Part shown: one piece after another, positions 47,268 through 55,787 of the stretch
How positions within the stretch are numbered: position 1 is the stretch's first letter
Layout: each line of letters begins with the position of its first letter
Source: Mycobacterium pseudokansasii
GTDB lineage: Bacteria; Actinomycetota; Actinomycetes; Mycobacteriales; Mycobacteriaceae
Reading direction: 5' to 3'
Assembly: GCF_900566075.1 (NCBI RefSeq)
Contig: NZ_UPHU01000001.1
Coordinates: 1,426,001 to 1,490,000 of the forward strand
Length of the DNA: 64,000 nt
Program-made: the position numbers and the translations under genes
The notes under the pieces: model-generated
Seen by the model: the letters and a program-made list of their open reading frames with translations, nothing else
The model's database searches: none
Told to the model about the DNA's origin: nothing

Positions 47268-47569
47268 GCGATGTAGTCAGCTCAAGCGACTCGAGCCCGG
47301 ATCGCGAGGACTCCCATGGTTACGTTGGCTGTGCCGAGGTGATTGCCGAGGTGTGGACCCTGCTCGACGGTGAGTGCACAGCCGAGACACGCCAGAAGCT
47401 ACGCCAACACCTCGAAGACTGCCCCGGCTGCCTGAAGCATTACGGGCTGGAGGAGCGGATCAAGCTGCTGATAGCAACCAAGTGCAAAGGCGAGAAGGCA
47501 CCCGAGGGCCTGCGCGAGCGGGTCCGGCTGGAGATACGCCGGACAACTATCATCCGTCGTAGCGAATAA
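47264..47569 (+). CDS. rshA: anti-sigma factor RshA
   Basis: 101-residue zinc-associated anti-sigma factor that binds SigH under reducing conditions and releases it on disulfide formation. The redox-sensing motif is present: His49, Cys53 and Cys56 in [15 protein letters not shown], plus upstream Cys23 and Cys38. Its ATG overlaps the sigH stop by 4 bases. Slightly variable N-terminus rich in Ser/Asp. Orthologue of Rv3221A. Followed directly by the tandem-repeat block and the convergent bL37 gene. Confidence 0.96.
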   Translation: MSDVVSSSDSSPDREDSHGYVGCAEVIAEVWTLLDGECTAETRQKLRQHLEDCPGCLKHYGLEERIKLLIATKCKGEKAPEGLRERVRLEIRRTTIIRRSE

Positions 47570-47576
47570 AAGGATT

Positions 47577-47722
47577 GCCGGGCTAGGCCTGGATCGCCGG
47601 GCTAGGCCTGGATCGCCCGGCTCCTCCTCAGACCGCGGTGCGGTCTGCATCGTCGCCGGGCTAGGCCTGGATCGCCCGGCTCCTTCTCAGACCGCGGTGC
47701 GGTCTGCATCGTCGCCGGGCTA
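47577..47722. repeat. tandem, hairpin-containing repeat block (MIRU-like)
   Basis: It starts with two copies of GCCGGGCTAGGCCTGGATC (47577-47595, 47596-47614). Two copies of a 59-base unit follow (47611-47669, and 47670 to about 47722, the second incomplete). Each unit contains the perfect palindrome CAGACCGC-GGT-GCGGTCTG. The last unit ends at GGGCTAGG, where CTAG supplies the stop of bL37 on the minus strand. It lies between convergent rshA and bL37 genes. Confidence 0.75.
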
Positions 47723-47794
47723 GGAGTTCGGGCGCTTGCCGTGGTTGGCTTTGCTGTACTTGCGGTCGCGCTTCTTTCGGCCACGCTTGGCCAT
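47720..47794 (-). CDS. 50S ribosomal protein bL37 (24 residues)
   Basis: Start ATG at 47794, with GGAGG seven bases upstream. The product is MAKRGRKKRDRKYSKANHGK followed by RPNS, extremely basic. This matches the 24-residue mycobacterial ribosomal protein bL37 found in M. smegmatis and M. tuberculosis 50S structures, which binds near the peptidyl-transferase region of 23S rRNA. A second ATG sits just in front (47797). The stop codon TAG lies inside the last copy of the adjacent repeat. The gene is too short for standard gene finders. Confidence 0.85.
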   Translation of the reverse strand: MAKRGRKKRDRKYSKANHGKRPNS

Positions 47795-47995
47795 CATCGA
47801 ACCTCCGTATCGCGTCAGAAGCGGGCAACTCGGGCCCGCGGTTGGGGTCCAGTGTCTCACGCGGTCCCCGACGCGGCCGCGGTAGCCCGCGCGCCGCAAC
47901 CCTCGCAGGCCTTATGGTTCGATATACATCAGCTGATCGCAGCCCGATAGACCCAGCAGTCAGCATCGGAAATGGCCGGAACGAGTGGGGTGAAG

Positions 47996-48211
47996 ATGTC
48001 CGAGGATGTTCGCGCCGAGATCGTGGCCAGCGTGCTCGAAGTCGTGGTTAGCGAAGGTGACCAAGTCGGTAAGGGTGACGTCGTGGTGCTGTTGGAGTCG
48101 ATGAAGATGGAGATTCCGGTCCTGGCCGAGGTCGACGGCACCGTCAGCAAGGTGAGCGTGGCCGTGGGCGATGTCATTCAGGCCGGCGATCTCATCGCGG
48201 TGATCAGCTAG
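47996..48211 (+). CDS. biotinylated protein TB7.3 (biotinyl/lipoyl attachment domain)
   Basis: 71-residue free-standing biotin carrier domain. SEDVRAEIVASVLEVVVSEG, then VLLESMKMEIPVLAEVDGTV with the biotin-accepting Lys in the MKM motif, and a closing VGDVIQAGDLIAVIS. Same length as M. tuberculosis TB7.3 (Rv3221c) when started at ATG 47996; the frame is open to 47972. It probably serves as a carboxyl carrier in an acyl-CoA carboxylase system; the partner is not encoded here. About 200 bases of spacer to the divergent bL37 gene hold both promoters. Confidence 0.95.
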   Translation: MSEDVRAEIVASVLEVVVSEGDQVGKGDVVVLLESMKMEIPVLAEVDGTVSKVSVAVGDVIQAGDLIAVIS

Positions 48212-48257
48212 CCGTTGGACCCATACCCGCCAACCGGGAGCGACTCGGGAGTTCTTG

Positions 48258-49760
48258 ATGTCCACTCTCGGTGATCTACTGGCCGAACACACGGTACTGC
48301 CGGGCAACGCCGTCGACCACCTGCATGCGGTGGTGGGGGAGTGGCAGCTCCTTGCCGACTTGTCGTTCGCCGACTACTTGATGTGGGTTCGTCGCGACGA
48401 CGGCGTGCTGGTATGCGTGGCGCAATGCCGGCCCAACACCGCGCCGACGGTGCTGCAGACCGACGCGGTGGGCACCGCCGTCGCCGGCGACAAGCTGCCC
48501 CTGGTTGCCGAGACTTTCACGTCAGGAGCGGCCAAATGGCAAGGCGATGCCGAATGCCATTCGGGCGAACTTCCAGGCCCCAACGTTGCGGCCTCCCCGG
48601 TGCGGTATGGCGGCCAGGTGGTGGCGGTGCTGACGCAGCACCAAACGGCGGTGGCGGCACAACGAGCGTCCGGTCACCTGGAGACGGCCTACCGGGAGTG
48701 CGCTATCGACCTACTGCACATGCTGTCCGAAGGCACATTTCCCGACGTCGGGGACGTGGCTATGTCGCGTTCAACCCCGCGGGCAGGCGACGGCTTCATT
48801 CGGTTGAACGTCGACGGTGTCGTCGCGTACGCCAGCCCTAATGCGCTGTCGGCCTACCATCGGATGGGCCTGACCACGGAATTGGAGGGACGCAACCTTG
48901 TCGAGGTCACCAGGCCGCTGATTTCGGATCCGTTCGAGGCCGAAGAGGTGGCCGAGCATGTGCGCGATCTGCTGACAGGCGGGCCCAGTATGCGGATGGA
49001 GGTCGACGCCGGTGGTGCCACGGTGCTGCTGCGGACGTTGCCGCTGATGGTCCACGGCGCGAGCGCCGGTGCCGCCATCCTGATCCGCGACGTCACCGAG
49101 GTGAAACGGCGAGACCGGGCCCTGATATCCAAGGACGCGACAATCCGGGAAATCCACCACCGGGTGAAGAACAATCTGCAGACGGTAGCGGCGCTGCTGC
49201 GGCTGCAGGCCCGGCGGACCGCCAACGCCGAAGGTCGGGAAGCCCTCATCGAGTCGGTGCGGCGGGTGTCGTCGATCGCTTTGGTCCACGACGCGCTGTC
49301 GATGTCGGTGGACGAGCAGGTGAATCTCGACGAGGTCATCGACCGGATTCTGCCGATCATGAACGACGTGGCGTCGGTAGACCGACCGATCCGCATCAAC
49401 CGGGTAGGTGACCTCGGTGTGCTGGACTCGGACCGCGCGACAGCCCTGATCATGGTGATCACCGAATTGGTGCAGAACGCGATCGAGCACGCATTCGACC
49501 CTGCCGCTCAAGGTGGGTCTGTGACGATTCGTGCCGAGCGCTCGGCGCGTTGGCTCGATGTCGTGGTTCACGACGACGGACGGGGTTTGCCCGAAGGGTT
49601 CAACCTCGAGAAGTCCGACAGCCTCGGTTTGCAGATCGTGCGGACGCTGGTCTCAGCGGAGTTGGACGGTTCTTTGGGTATGCGAGAGGCTCCTGAGCGC
49701 GGAACCGATGTGGTGTTGCGGGTGCCGATCGGGCGGCGTGGCCGGTTGATGGTGCAATGA
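48258..49760 (+). CDS. pdtaS: sensor histidine kinase PdtaS
   Basis: Soluble histidine kinase of the PdtaS/PdtaR system (Rv3220c orthologue), 500 residues. The N-terminal GAF-like region (STLGDLLAEHTVLPGNAVDH) and PAS domain (FIRLNVDGVVAYASPNALSA) are followed by HisKA_2 with the phosphoacceptor in ATIREIHHRVKNNLQTVAAL near residue 300. The HATPase domain has ELVQNAIEHAF, HDDGRGLPEG and LGLQIVRTLV. ATG 48258 is immediately preceded by an in-frame TTG. The partner PdtaR is an RNA-binding antiterminator encoded elsewhere. Confidence 0.96.
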   Translation: MSTLGDLLAEHTVLPGNAVDHLHAVVGEWQLLADLSFADYLMWVRRDDGVLVCVAQCRPNTAPTVLQTDAVGTAVAGDKLPLVAETFTSGAAKWQGDAECHSGELPGPNVAASPVRYGGQVVAVLTQHQTAVAAQRASGHLETAYRECAIDLLHMLSEGTFPDVGDVAMSRSTPRAGDGFIRLNVDGVVAYASPNALSAYHRMGLTTELEGRNLVEVTRPLISDPFEAEEVAEHVRDLLTGGPSMRMEVDAGGATVLLRTLPLMVHGASAGAAILIRDVTEVKRRDRALISKDATIREIHHRVKNNLQTVAALLRLQARRTANAEGREALIESVRRVSSIALVHDALSMSVDEQVNLDEVIDRILPIMNDVASVDRPIRINRVGDLGVLDSDRATALIMVITELVQNAIEHAFDPAAQGGSVTIRAERSARWLDVVVHDDGRGLPEGFNLEKSDSLGLQIVRTLVSAELDGSLGMREAPERGTDVVLRVPIGRRGRLMVQ

Positions 49761-49818
49761 GCGCGCAACAATACGGCCCCGACATTCGCCGGGGCCGCAC
49801 AGTTGTGCTACCGAGTCG

Positions 49819-50073
49819 TCAGACTCCGCTACGGGCCTTGGTCCGGGCGTTGCGGCGCTTCAGCGCGCGCCGCTCGTCTTCGCTCATGCCGCCCCAGACG
49901 CCCGAGTCCTGGCCGGTGTTCAGGGCCCAGCTGAGGCATTCCGTGGTTACCGGGCACCGATTACAGACCAGTTTCGCGTCAGCGATCTGCGCGAGCGCCG
50001 GGCCGCTGTTCCCTACGGGGAAGAACAGCTCCGGATCTTCGTCACGGCAGACCGCCTTGTGGCGCCAATCCAT
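49819..50073 (-). CDS. whiB1: transcriptional regulator WhiB1
   Basis: 84-residue Fe-S regulator, essential and NO-responsive in M. tuberculosis (Rv3219). Four cluster cysteines at residues 9, 37, 40 and 46, the turn motif GVWGGM near 58 and a basic DNA-binding tail ending RRNARTKARSGV. It also binds the primary sigma factor. ATG 50073 is preceded on the minus strand by GAGGAGTAGTGACTA. Upstream lies a conserved CRP-type site (50232-50247), consistent with cAMP control. Convergent with pdtaS. Confidence 0.97.
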   Translation of the reverse strand: MDWRHKAVCRDEDPELFFPVGNSGPALAQIADAKLVCNRCPVTTECLSWALNTGQDSGVWGGMSEDERRALKRRNARTKARSGV

Positions 50074-50231
50074 TAGTCACTACTCCTCACTAAATGCGCA
50101 GCAAGGCGCACGGGCGTATTTCCTGGCTTAACGCGTGCACAAGAAAAGGTATCCGTACCCCTACATGTCTCTGCATGCAACCTTTTGATCGTTTCACAGG
50201 CTCAACAGATGTCAATAGTGTTACCTAAGCG

Positions 50232-50247
50232 CGTGGGCTATCTCACT
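50232..50247 (-). promoter_or_regulatory. whiB1: CRP-family (Rv3676) binding site upstream of whiB1
   Basis: AGTGAGATAGCCCACG on the minus strand, about 160 bases before the whiB1 ATG. As I recall it, this is the same sequence as the main Crp site described for the M. tuberculosis whiB1 promoter, and it fits the GTGA-N6-TCAC-type consensus in one half. It indicates conserved cAMP-CRP control. Confidence 0.65.
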
Positions 50248-50350
50248 TTGACGTTCTCTTACCAAAGCCCTTACTCATTTGTACTACACTGCCTCCCGAT
50301 TGCGCCCCACATTTGCGTCCCAAGGCTGTCACAGCTTGGATCGCCGCAGG

Positions 50351-51316
50351 TCAGAACCACTTTTTGGGGGGTGGGGCTACCACCGCCAACGCGTCGGGAA
50401 CCGCCCGGAAGGTCATGGTTTGACGCTCGCCGAGGTAATCCCCGTCGAACTGACAGGCAACTGGAGCCCCGGTGCTGGTGACCCGCACGCAAGCCACGTC
50501 ATCGTCAGTGATGAGGTGCTTGAACTCGAACTTCGGCCTCTTGGCGAACATCTGCCGGACGATGCGCAGCGTCGGGATCGTCTTCACGGTCGTGAGGGCG
50601 AACACACCCAGGCCAGACTCGAAGGTACAGCCGGGGTTGGTCCACACCGGCCGGTCGTTCGCGTAGGTCCACGGACTTGAGTTGGACACGAAGACGAAGC
50701 TCACCCCGGGAATCGGCTCACGGCCCGGAAGTTCCAGCGTAAGAACGGGTTCGCGATTCCGATAGCGCAGCACGGCGGGAACCGCGGCACGGATGTAGCG
50801 CCAGGCCGTGACTTTGCCACCCTTGCTGCGTTCGGCCTCGACGGCCGCTACAACCTCGGCGTCAACGCCCATTCCGGTGTTGAACACGGCCCACCGGTCA
50901 CCGCAATCGATCAGCCCGATACGGCGCCACTCCGGACGCCGGCCGTAGTCGTCGAACAGCTGGATGAGCTGGTTGGTGGCAGCAATCGGGTCGCGCGACA
51001 TCCCCAGCGCTCTGGCCAGGACGTTTGCCGAGCCACCAGGTACCACTGCGACCGCCGGTATGGGGCCCGACGGGGTCGATCCCGGGCGGCCCAGCATGCC
51101 GTTGACCACTGCGCTTACCGTGCCGTCGCCACCGTGCACGACAACAACGTCGACCCCGGCGGCAACGGCCGCTTGACCGAGTTCGGCCCCGTGACCGCTG
51201 TGGTTGGTGTGCTCGACGGTGAGTTGCAGCCGGCTCTTGAGCGCGTGGGCGACCAGGTCGCGGGCGGCCGGTGTGATGGAAGTGGCGGTGGGGTTGACGA
51301 TCAGGACGGCGCGCAT
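50351..51316 (-). CDS. diacylglycerol kinase-like lipid kinase (Rv3218-like)
   Basis: 321-residue member of the DAGK catalytic family. N-terminal MRAVLIVNPTATSITPAARD, the catalytic-site VVVVHGGDGTVSAVVNGML, then AVVPGGSANVLARALG (the GGSxN nucleotide loop), and the C-terminal DGDYLGER motif. Length equals the H37Rv homologue when started at ATG 51316. The frame to 51589 extends into the IS110 leader and is not coding. Predicted cytoplasmic or peripheral membrane lipid kinase; exact lipid unknown. Confidence 0.92.
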   Translation of the reverse strand: MRAVLIVNPTATSITPAARDLVAHALKSRLQLTVEHTNHSGHGAELGQAAVAAGVDVVVVHGGDGTVSAVVNGMLGRPGSTPSGPIPAVAVVPGGSANVLARALGMSRDPIAATNQLIQLFDDYGRRPEWRRIGLIDCGDRWAVFNTGMGVDAEVVAAVEAERSKGGKVTAWRYIRAAVPAVLRYRNREPVLTLELPGREPIPGVSFVFVSNSSPWTYANDRPVWTNPGCTFESGLGVFALTTVKTIPTLRIVRQMFAKRPKFEFKHLITDDDVACVRVTSTGAPVACQFDGDYLGERQTMTFRAVPDALAVVAPPPKKWF

Positions 51317-51588
51317 GAGGCATGAGCCTAATGGGAGTCGACCAGCGAGCCTTCGATGAGTAATTGGTTGACCGGGGACGCTGATCTTGAGCTTCCGGCC
51401 GGTGAGCACTGTTCGAGCCTGGAGTGTTTGTTGATTCCTAAGCCTAGATTGTGTCCCCGGCCGGTTGGTGAGGTCGCCTAGAGCGCTGATGGGGTGTCGT
51501 GCCTGTTGAGCACTGATCCATTGGGGTGCCGCCGGGTGTCCTGGGGCTCGAAGGGGTTCGACCACATCGATTTGGGGAGGCGATCGCA
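51317..51588 (+). ncRNA. noncoding left flank of the IS110 element (possible relic bridge-RNA region)
   Basis: About 270 bases between the lipid-kinase start and the IS110 transposase. IS110-family elements encode their bridge RNA in the noncoding end next to the transposase 5' end. The repeated word GAGCACTG (51403-51410 and 51509-51516) and the G/C-rich complementary stretches around CCGGCCGG (51395, 51460) suggest structured RNA. The exact left end of the IS is not identifiable. No protein gene is seen. Confidence 0.3.
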
Positions 51589-52808
51589 CTGATCTTCGTT
51601 GGAGATGATGGGGCCCAAGCCCATCACGATATTCACCTGATGGATGCCGACGGTGTTCGGTGGGGCGTCACGGCGGCTTCGGGAAGGACTCGCCGGCATC
51701 CGTGGGTTCCACGAGCTGGTGGCCGCCCATGCCCACGAGCCCACTGGGGTGGTGATCGGCATCGAAACTGACCGCGGCCTGTGGGTCGAGGCGCTCAGCA
51801 CGGCCGGCTACCAGGTGTTCGCGATCAACCCGCCGGCGGTTGCCCGCTACCGCGACCGCCACCAGGTCTCCGGGGCGAAGATGCTGGTGATGCCAAGGTG
51901 TTGGCCGATCTAAGTGCGTACCGACCGGCACGACCACCGGCTCATCGCTGGGGACAGCCCGACCGTCGAGGCGATCAAGGTGCTCGCGCGGGGACACCAG
52001 AACCTGATCTGGGCCCGCACCGACACACCAATGCCTTGCGTAGGGCGTTACGGGAGTACTACCCCGCAGCGCTGAAGGCGTTCGACGACCTGGCTGACCG
52101 CGACGCCGTGGCGGTGCTGGGCCGCGCTCCGGCTCCGGCCGACGGCGTGCGCCTGAGCTTGTCGAAGATCCGATCTGCGCTCAAAGCCGCTGGGCGCCAA
52201 CACAACCTGGACACCCGGGCAGTGCAGATTCAGGAGATGCTGCGTAGCGAGCAGTTGACCGCGCCCGCCGCGGTCACCGCCGCGTTCGGGGCGACCACCC
52301 GGGCCGCGGTGGGCATCATCGCCGAACTGAACCGCCAGATCGCCGATCTGGAAACCGAGTTAGCGACATATTTTGAAGCACGCCCGGACGCCGACATCTA
52401 CCGCTTCCTGCCAGGACTTGGTGTCATCCTCGGCGCCTGGGTGTTCGGTGAATTCGGGGACGACCCCAACCGCTACACCAGTCCAAGTCTCGCAAGAACT
52501 ACGCCATAACCTCACCATTGACTGTCGCGTCGGGCAAGAAACGCGCCGTGCTGGCCCGCCACGTCCGCAACCGACGCCTCTATGGCGCCATCGACCAATG
52601 GGCCTTCTGCGCACTACAAACCAGCCCCGGAGCCCGTCCCCTCTACGACCAACACCGCGCCGCCGCAGACACCCACCACCAGGCCCTACGCGCCCTGGGA
52701 AACCGGCTCGTCGGCATCCTGCACGGCTGCCTCCGCCACCACACCGCCCACGACGAACACAAAGCCTGGGCACACCGCCAAACCGCCCCCAGCGACCAGG
52801 CCGCTTGA
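51589..52808 (+). pseudogene. IS110-family transposase, multiply frameshifted
   Basis: The DEDD transposase reads across several frames. IFVGDDGAQAHHDIHLMDAD (first Asp) is followed by SRRLREGLAGIRGFHELVAA and VVIGIETDRGLWVEALSTAG, then YQVFAINPPAVARYRDRHQV, then GDAKVLADL, and NALRRALREYYPAALKAFDD. The second domain (Transposase_20) runs DIYRFLPGLGVILGAWVFGE, DPNRYTSP, then RHVRNRRLYGAIDQWAFCAL to a stop at 52808. At least four frame breaks are needed, so it cannot transpose on its own. It separates the lipid kinase gene from the Rv3217c-like gene, which are adjacent in H37Rv. Confidence 0.85.
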
Positions 52809-53152
52809 CAACCTACGACCCTGGGATGTCTAGGCCGTGCGACGATGCGGGGTGGTGGGGCCCGTTGAGGAGCGCGGCAATTTCACATCCCCCAAAACCG
52901 CAATAGCCTCTGCTTTAACGAGAGCATCCGCTGCGCCCGTCCTTGAATGGCGACCGGCGTGGCGTTACACCGGGAAGAATGCCGGCTGCGCTGCTGAGCC
53001 GCTCCAAGGGCAAAATGTGTGCCGCCGGTATAGAGACTCAAGTGGCAATTGCGACCAATGTGACGGGCTGGGCGGACGGTGGTCCGCCCAGCGCCTCGCC
53101 CGGCCTGGGCGAGCCGACGGCCCGCCAACGCTGCTGTGACTACGCTGAGACT
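52809..53152. other. spacer between the IS110 remnant and the Rv3217c-like gene
   Basis: About 340 bases that contain the right end of the IS and the promoter of the next gene. The open frame across it has no family resemblance and poor codon structure. I see no gene, RNA or strong hairpin. The IS right end cannot be fixed because no clear terminal repeat is visible. Confidence 0.4.
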
Positions 53153-53584
53153 GTGACTTTTCGTGCGCCGACTACCGTGCGCAGTGCCGGACTGATCGTC
53201 GTGGTACAGGGCACAGCGGCCTTGGTGACGGCCGCGGTGTTGGTGGCGCGCGGGCTTGCCGGGGCCGATCAACACGTGGTCAACGGGCTCGGAACCGCGG
53301 TCTGGTTCGTGCTGATTGGTGGCGGGGTGCTGGCCGGCGGCAGCGCTCTGGTGGTCGGCAAACGCTGGGGCCGCGGCGTGGCCGTGTTCACCCAACTATT
53401 ACTGCTGCCGGTGGCGTGGTATCTGAGCGTCGGCTCGCGGCAGCCGGCGTTCGGGATCCCGGTAGCGATCGTGGCGCTGACGGTTCTGGTATTGCTCTTC
53501 AGTCCTCCGACGCTGCGCTGGGTGGCCGGCAGCGATTACCGTGGTCCGGCCAACGCAACCAAGCCCGGCCCGGACAGCCGATAG
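53153..53584 (+). CDS. small integral membrane protein (Rv3217c-like)
   Basis: 143 residues from GTG 53153, the same length as the H37Rv homologue. Four hydrophobic helices are visible: AGLIVVVQGTAALVTAAVLV, VWFVLIGGGVLAGGSALVVG, VAVFTQLLLLPVAWYLSVGS and PVAIVALTVLVLLFSPP. No catalytic motif. Its 3' end overlaps the convergent GNAT gene by 49 bases, an arrangement also expected from H37Rv gene order. Function unknown. Confidence 0.88.
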   Translation: MTFRAPTTVRSAGLIVVVQGTAALVTAAVLVARGLAGADQHVVNGLGTAVWFVLIGGGVLAGGSALVVGKRWGRGVAVFTQLLLLPVAWYLSVGSRQPAFGIPVAIVALTVLVLLFSPPTLRWVAGSDYRGPANATKPGPDSR

Positions 53585-54018
53585 GTGGTCCACTCGCGCT
53601 GCGGCTGTCCACCGATCCCGTCGTAGAGGCCTACGGCATCGGAATTCCAGTTCAGCACGGCCCAGGACAGCCGTGTGTAGCCGTTGTCGAGGCACTCACG
53701 TGCCAACCTCGCCATCAGCCTTCGGGCCAGGCCACGGCGGCGAAAGCTCGGCCGCACGTAGAGGTCTTCCAGAAAGATGCCGGCGACACCGTCCCAGGTG
53801 GAGAAGTTCAGAAACCACAACGCCATCGCGGCGATCTGGCCGTCGATGTCGACGACGTGTCCTCGAACCGTCGGTGAAGGGCCGAAAAGTGCTGTAAGCA
53901 TTTGTCTTTTGGTGATGGTGCAGTGATCGGCAGCGCGCTCGAATTCCGCGAGATCGTGAACCATGGCCACGAGATCGCCGATGTCGTCCGGTATGGCGCG
54001 GCGGATATTCTCCGTCAC
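53536..54018 (-). CDS. GNAT-family N-acetyltransferase (Rv3216-like)
   Basis: 160-residue acetyltransferase. NIRRAIPDDIGDLVAMVHDL at the N-terminus, motif A FLEDLYVRPSFRRRGLARRL for acetyl-CoA pyrophosphate binding, then LSWAVLNWNSDAVGLYDGIG typical of the diamine/spermidine acetyltransferase-like subgroup (WxVxxWNxxAxxxYxxxGA). ATG 54018 overlaps the entC stop by 4 bases, so it is in an operon with entC and gpm2. The acceptor substrate is unknown. Confidence 0.92.
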   Translation of the reverse strand: MTENIRRAIPDDIGDLVAMVHDLAEFERAADHCTITKRQMLTALFGPSPTVRGHVVDIDGQIAAMALWFLNFSTWDGVAGIFLEDLYVRPSFRRRGLARRLMARLARECLDNGYTRLSWAVLNWNSDAVGLYDGIGGQPQREWTTYRLSGPGLVALAGPR

Positions 54019-55115
54019 TGCTGCACCCCCAAGGCGGTCAATATCGTCGCGAATTTCATTGTGGTTTCAGCGACTTCGTCATCGGGATCGGATCCGGCGA
54101 CGATTCCGCCGCCGGCGTGAGCTATCGCCGTGCGACGGTCGGCTGACAGCTGAGCGCAGCGGATGGACACCACCCACGTGCCGTCGCCGCGCGCATCGCA
54201 CCAGCCCACAGTGCCGGCGTAGAAGCCGCGGTCGCCTTCCAGCGCAGCGATGAGCTCGCCGGCGGCGCTTGTCGGCACTCCGCCGACGGCGGGCGTGGGA
54301 TGTAGTGCCAGCGCTAAATCGATTGCGGTAGTAGTGGTTTCGCGGAGGTGGCCGGTGATTGGTGTGCAGAGGTGCCAGACAGCCGCGGTGCGGGTCAGTT
54401 GAGGCTCGGATGCGATTTTCAGGTCGTCGCAGAGGGGTTCCAGGGCCGCGTACATTGTGTCGATAACCAACTGGTGCTCGTGCCGGTTCTTGGCCGAGCC
54501 GGCCAGCGCAGCCGCATTGGCGGCGTCGATTTCGGGGTCGGCGGCGCGGGGGGCTGACCCGGCGAACGGCTGGCAGGTGACCCGGTCACCGGATCGCGCG
54601 ACCAGCAGTTCCGGACTGGCACCCACCAGAGCCGCTCCCAGATAATCGTCGCCGGCGGCACTCAGGTCGACGAGATAGCCGTAGGACGCCGGGTCGGCCG
54701 CGACCAACCTGCGCAGGATGACGCGGGCGTCCAGCGGGGCGTCGGCGGCAAGCCGCAGTGCCCGGGCCAGCACCACCTTGCGCAGCGGATTATCAAGTGC
54801 AGCAAGCTGATCCCGCGCATAGCTGATTCGGGCGCGGTGCTCGACGAGCGGCGGAACGGCGACGCTGATGTGAACCGCCGACAGCGGGCCGGTTGGCCAG
54901 CCGGGCAGCGCATCGAGGTGCTGAACGCTCGTCGGCTCCATCAACGCGGCCGGTTCGCTGAGGTCGAAAGGCAACGCGCCCAGTATCATCGGCACAGAAC
55001 CGGAGCGCAGCGCCGCTTGCGCCGCCCGGATGTCGCGGTAACGTGTCCGCACCCCGTCGGCGACCAGAGTTCGTCCGGGTCCGCACAGCGCGAAGGGCGG
55101 CTCAATGGGGCTCAA
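54015..55115 (-). CDS. entC: isochorismate synthase
   Basis: 366-residue chorismate-utilising enzyme converting chorismate to isochorismate for menaquinone or siderophore precursors (Rv3215 orthologue). Core motifs: NPLRKVVLARALRL, YGYLVDLSAAGDDYLGAALV, GASPELLVAR, CQPFAGSAPR, NRHEHQLVIDTMYAAL, HPTPAVGGVP and GDRGFYAGTVGW. The start is TTG at 55115, whose TTGA overlaps the gpm2 stop, so expression is coupled. Menaquinone is the more likely use, as mycobactin salicylate comes from MbtI. Confidence 0.92.
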   Translation of the reverse strand: MSPIEPPFALCGPGRTLVADGVRTRYRDIRAAQAALRSGSVPMILGALPFDLSEPAALMEPTSVQHLDALPGWPTGPLSAVHISVAVPPLVEHRARISYARDQLAALDNPLRKVVLARALRLAADAPLDARVILRRLVAADPASYGYLVDLSAAGDDYLGAALVGASPELLVARSGDRVTCQPFAGSAPRAADPEIDAANAAALAGSAKNRHEHQLVIDTMYAALEPLCDDLKIASEPQLTRTAAVWHLCTPITGHLRETTTTAIDLALALHPTPAVGGVPTSAAGELIAALEGDRGFYAGTVGWCDARGDGTWVVSIRCAQLSADRRTAIAHAGGGIVAGSDPDDEVAETTMKFATILTALGVQQ

Positions 55116-55711
55116 TTGCCGGGATACCCCTTCACTCCGAGCGCGCAGAGCTGGCGTATCCCGTGTTCGAATCCGCAGATGCTGACCGAAGCGGTGTGCA
55201 TGTAAAAGCGGGTGCCCTCGACGAGCGGTAGCTCGACCCAGCGGGTGATCACCGCCCGCGAAAAGTGGCTGTGGCCGACGAACACGACGTCGCGTGACGC
55301 CAGGTGTTCCAGTGCCAGCGCGACAGCCCGGTCAGCGCGCTCGCTGACCTGCGCGACGCTCTCACCGTCGGGGCATCCGTGCGTCCACACCAGCCAGTCT
55401 GGTTCGACTTCGCGGATCTGGGCGGTCGTCAGCCCCTCGTAGGCGCCGTAGTCCCATTCGGCGATCAGTGGAGATATTTCATCGACCGTCAGCCCGGCCA
55501 ACTCGGCGGTGGTCAGCGCCCGCTTACGTGGGCTACTGATCACCAGTGGGTTGTCGAGATCGAGTTCGCCCAGAGCCTTTCCGGCCAGCTCAGCCTGTAT
55601 CCGGCCGGCTTCGGTCAGCTCGATATCGGTTCGGCCGGTGTGCTGGCCCGAATCTGACCACTCCGTGTCGCCGTGGCGGACCAGCAGGAGCCGGTGTTCG
55701 TGTATGCCCAT
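55112..55711 (-). CDS. gpm2: histidine phosphatase superfamily protein Gpm2 (acid phosphatase)
   Basis: 199-residue enzyme, Rv3214 orthologue. The catalytic motif LLLVRHGDTEWSDSGQHTGR (phosphohistidine RHG) is near the N-terminus, SSPRKRALTTAELAG carries the phosphate-binding Arg, and VFVGHSHFSRAV the second His. The M. tuberculosis protein, annotated as phosphoglycerate mutase, has been shown to be a broad acid phosphatase. ATG 55711 starts the conserved part. Divergent from the ParA-like gene with 76 bases between the starts; followed by entC and the GNAT gene in one operon. Confidence 0.93.
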   Translation of the reverse strand: MGIHEHRLLLVRHGDTEWSDSGQHTGRTDIELTEAGRIQAELAGKALGELDLDNPLVISSPRKRALTTAELAGLTVDEISPLIAEWDYGAYEGLTTAQIREVEPDWLVWTHGCPDGESVAQVSERADRAVALALEHLASRDVVFVGHSHFSRAVITRWVELPLVEGTRFYMHTASVSICGFEHGIRQLCALGVKGYPGN

Positions 55712-55787
55712 GCCGACCGATTGTGCCGGACGACATGCCGGACCCGTCGCCCCTACCAGACTGCCGGGTACGTGCCAGGATGGCACT

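Noticed and set aside
47577..47722. Possible CRISPR array
   Set aside because: Repeats are tandem with no unique spacers of constant length, and there are no cas genes; it is a hairpin tandem repeat.
52837..53139. 100-codon frame between the IS110 remnant and the Rv3217c-like gene
   Set aside because: No start signal, no family resemblance, and it overlaps IS-end and promoter sequence.
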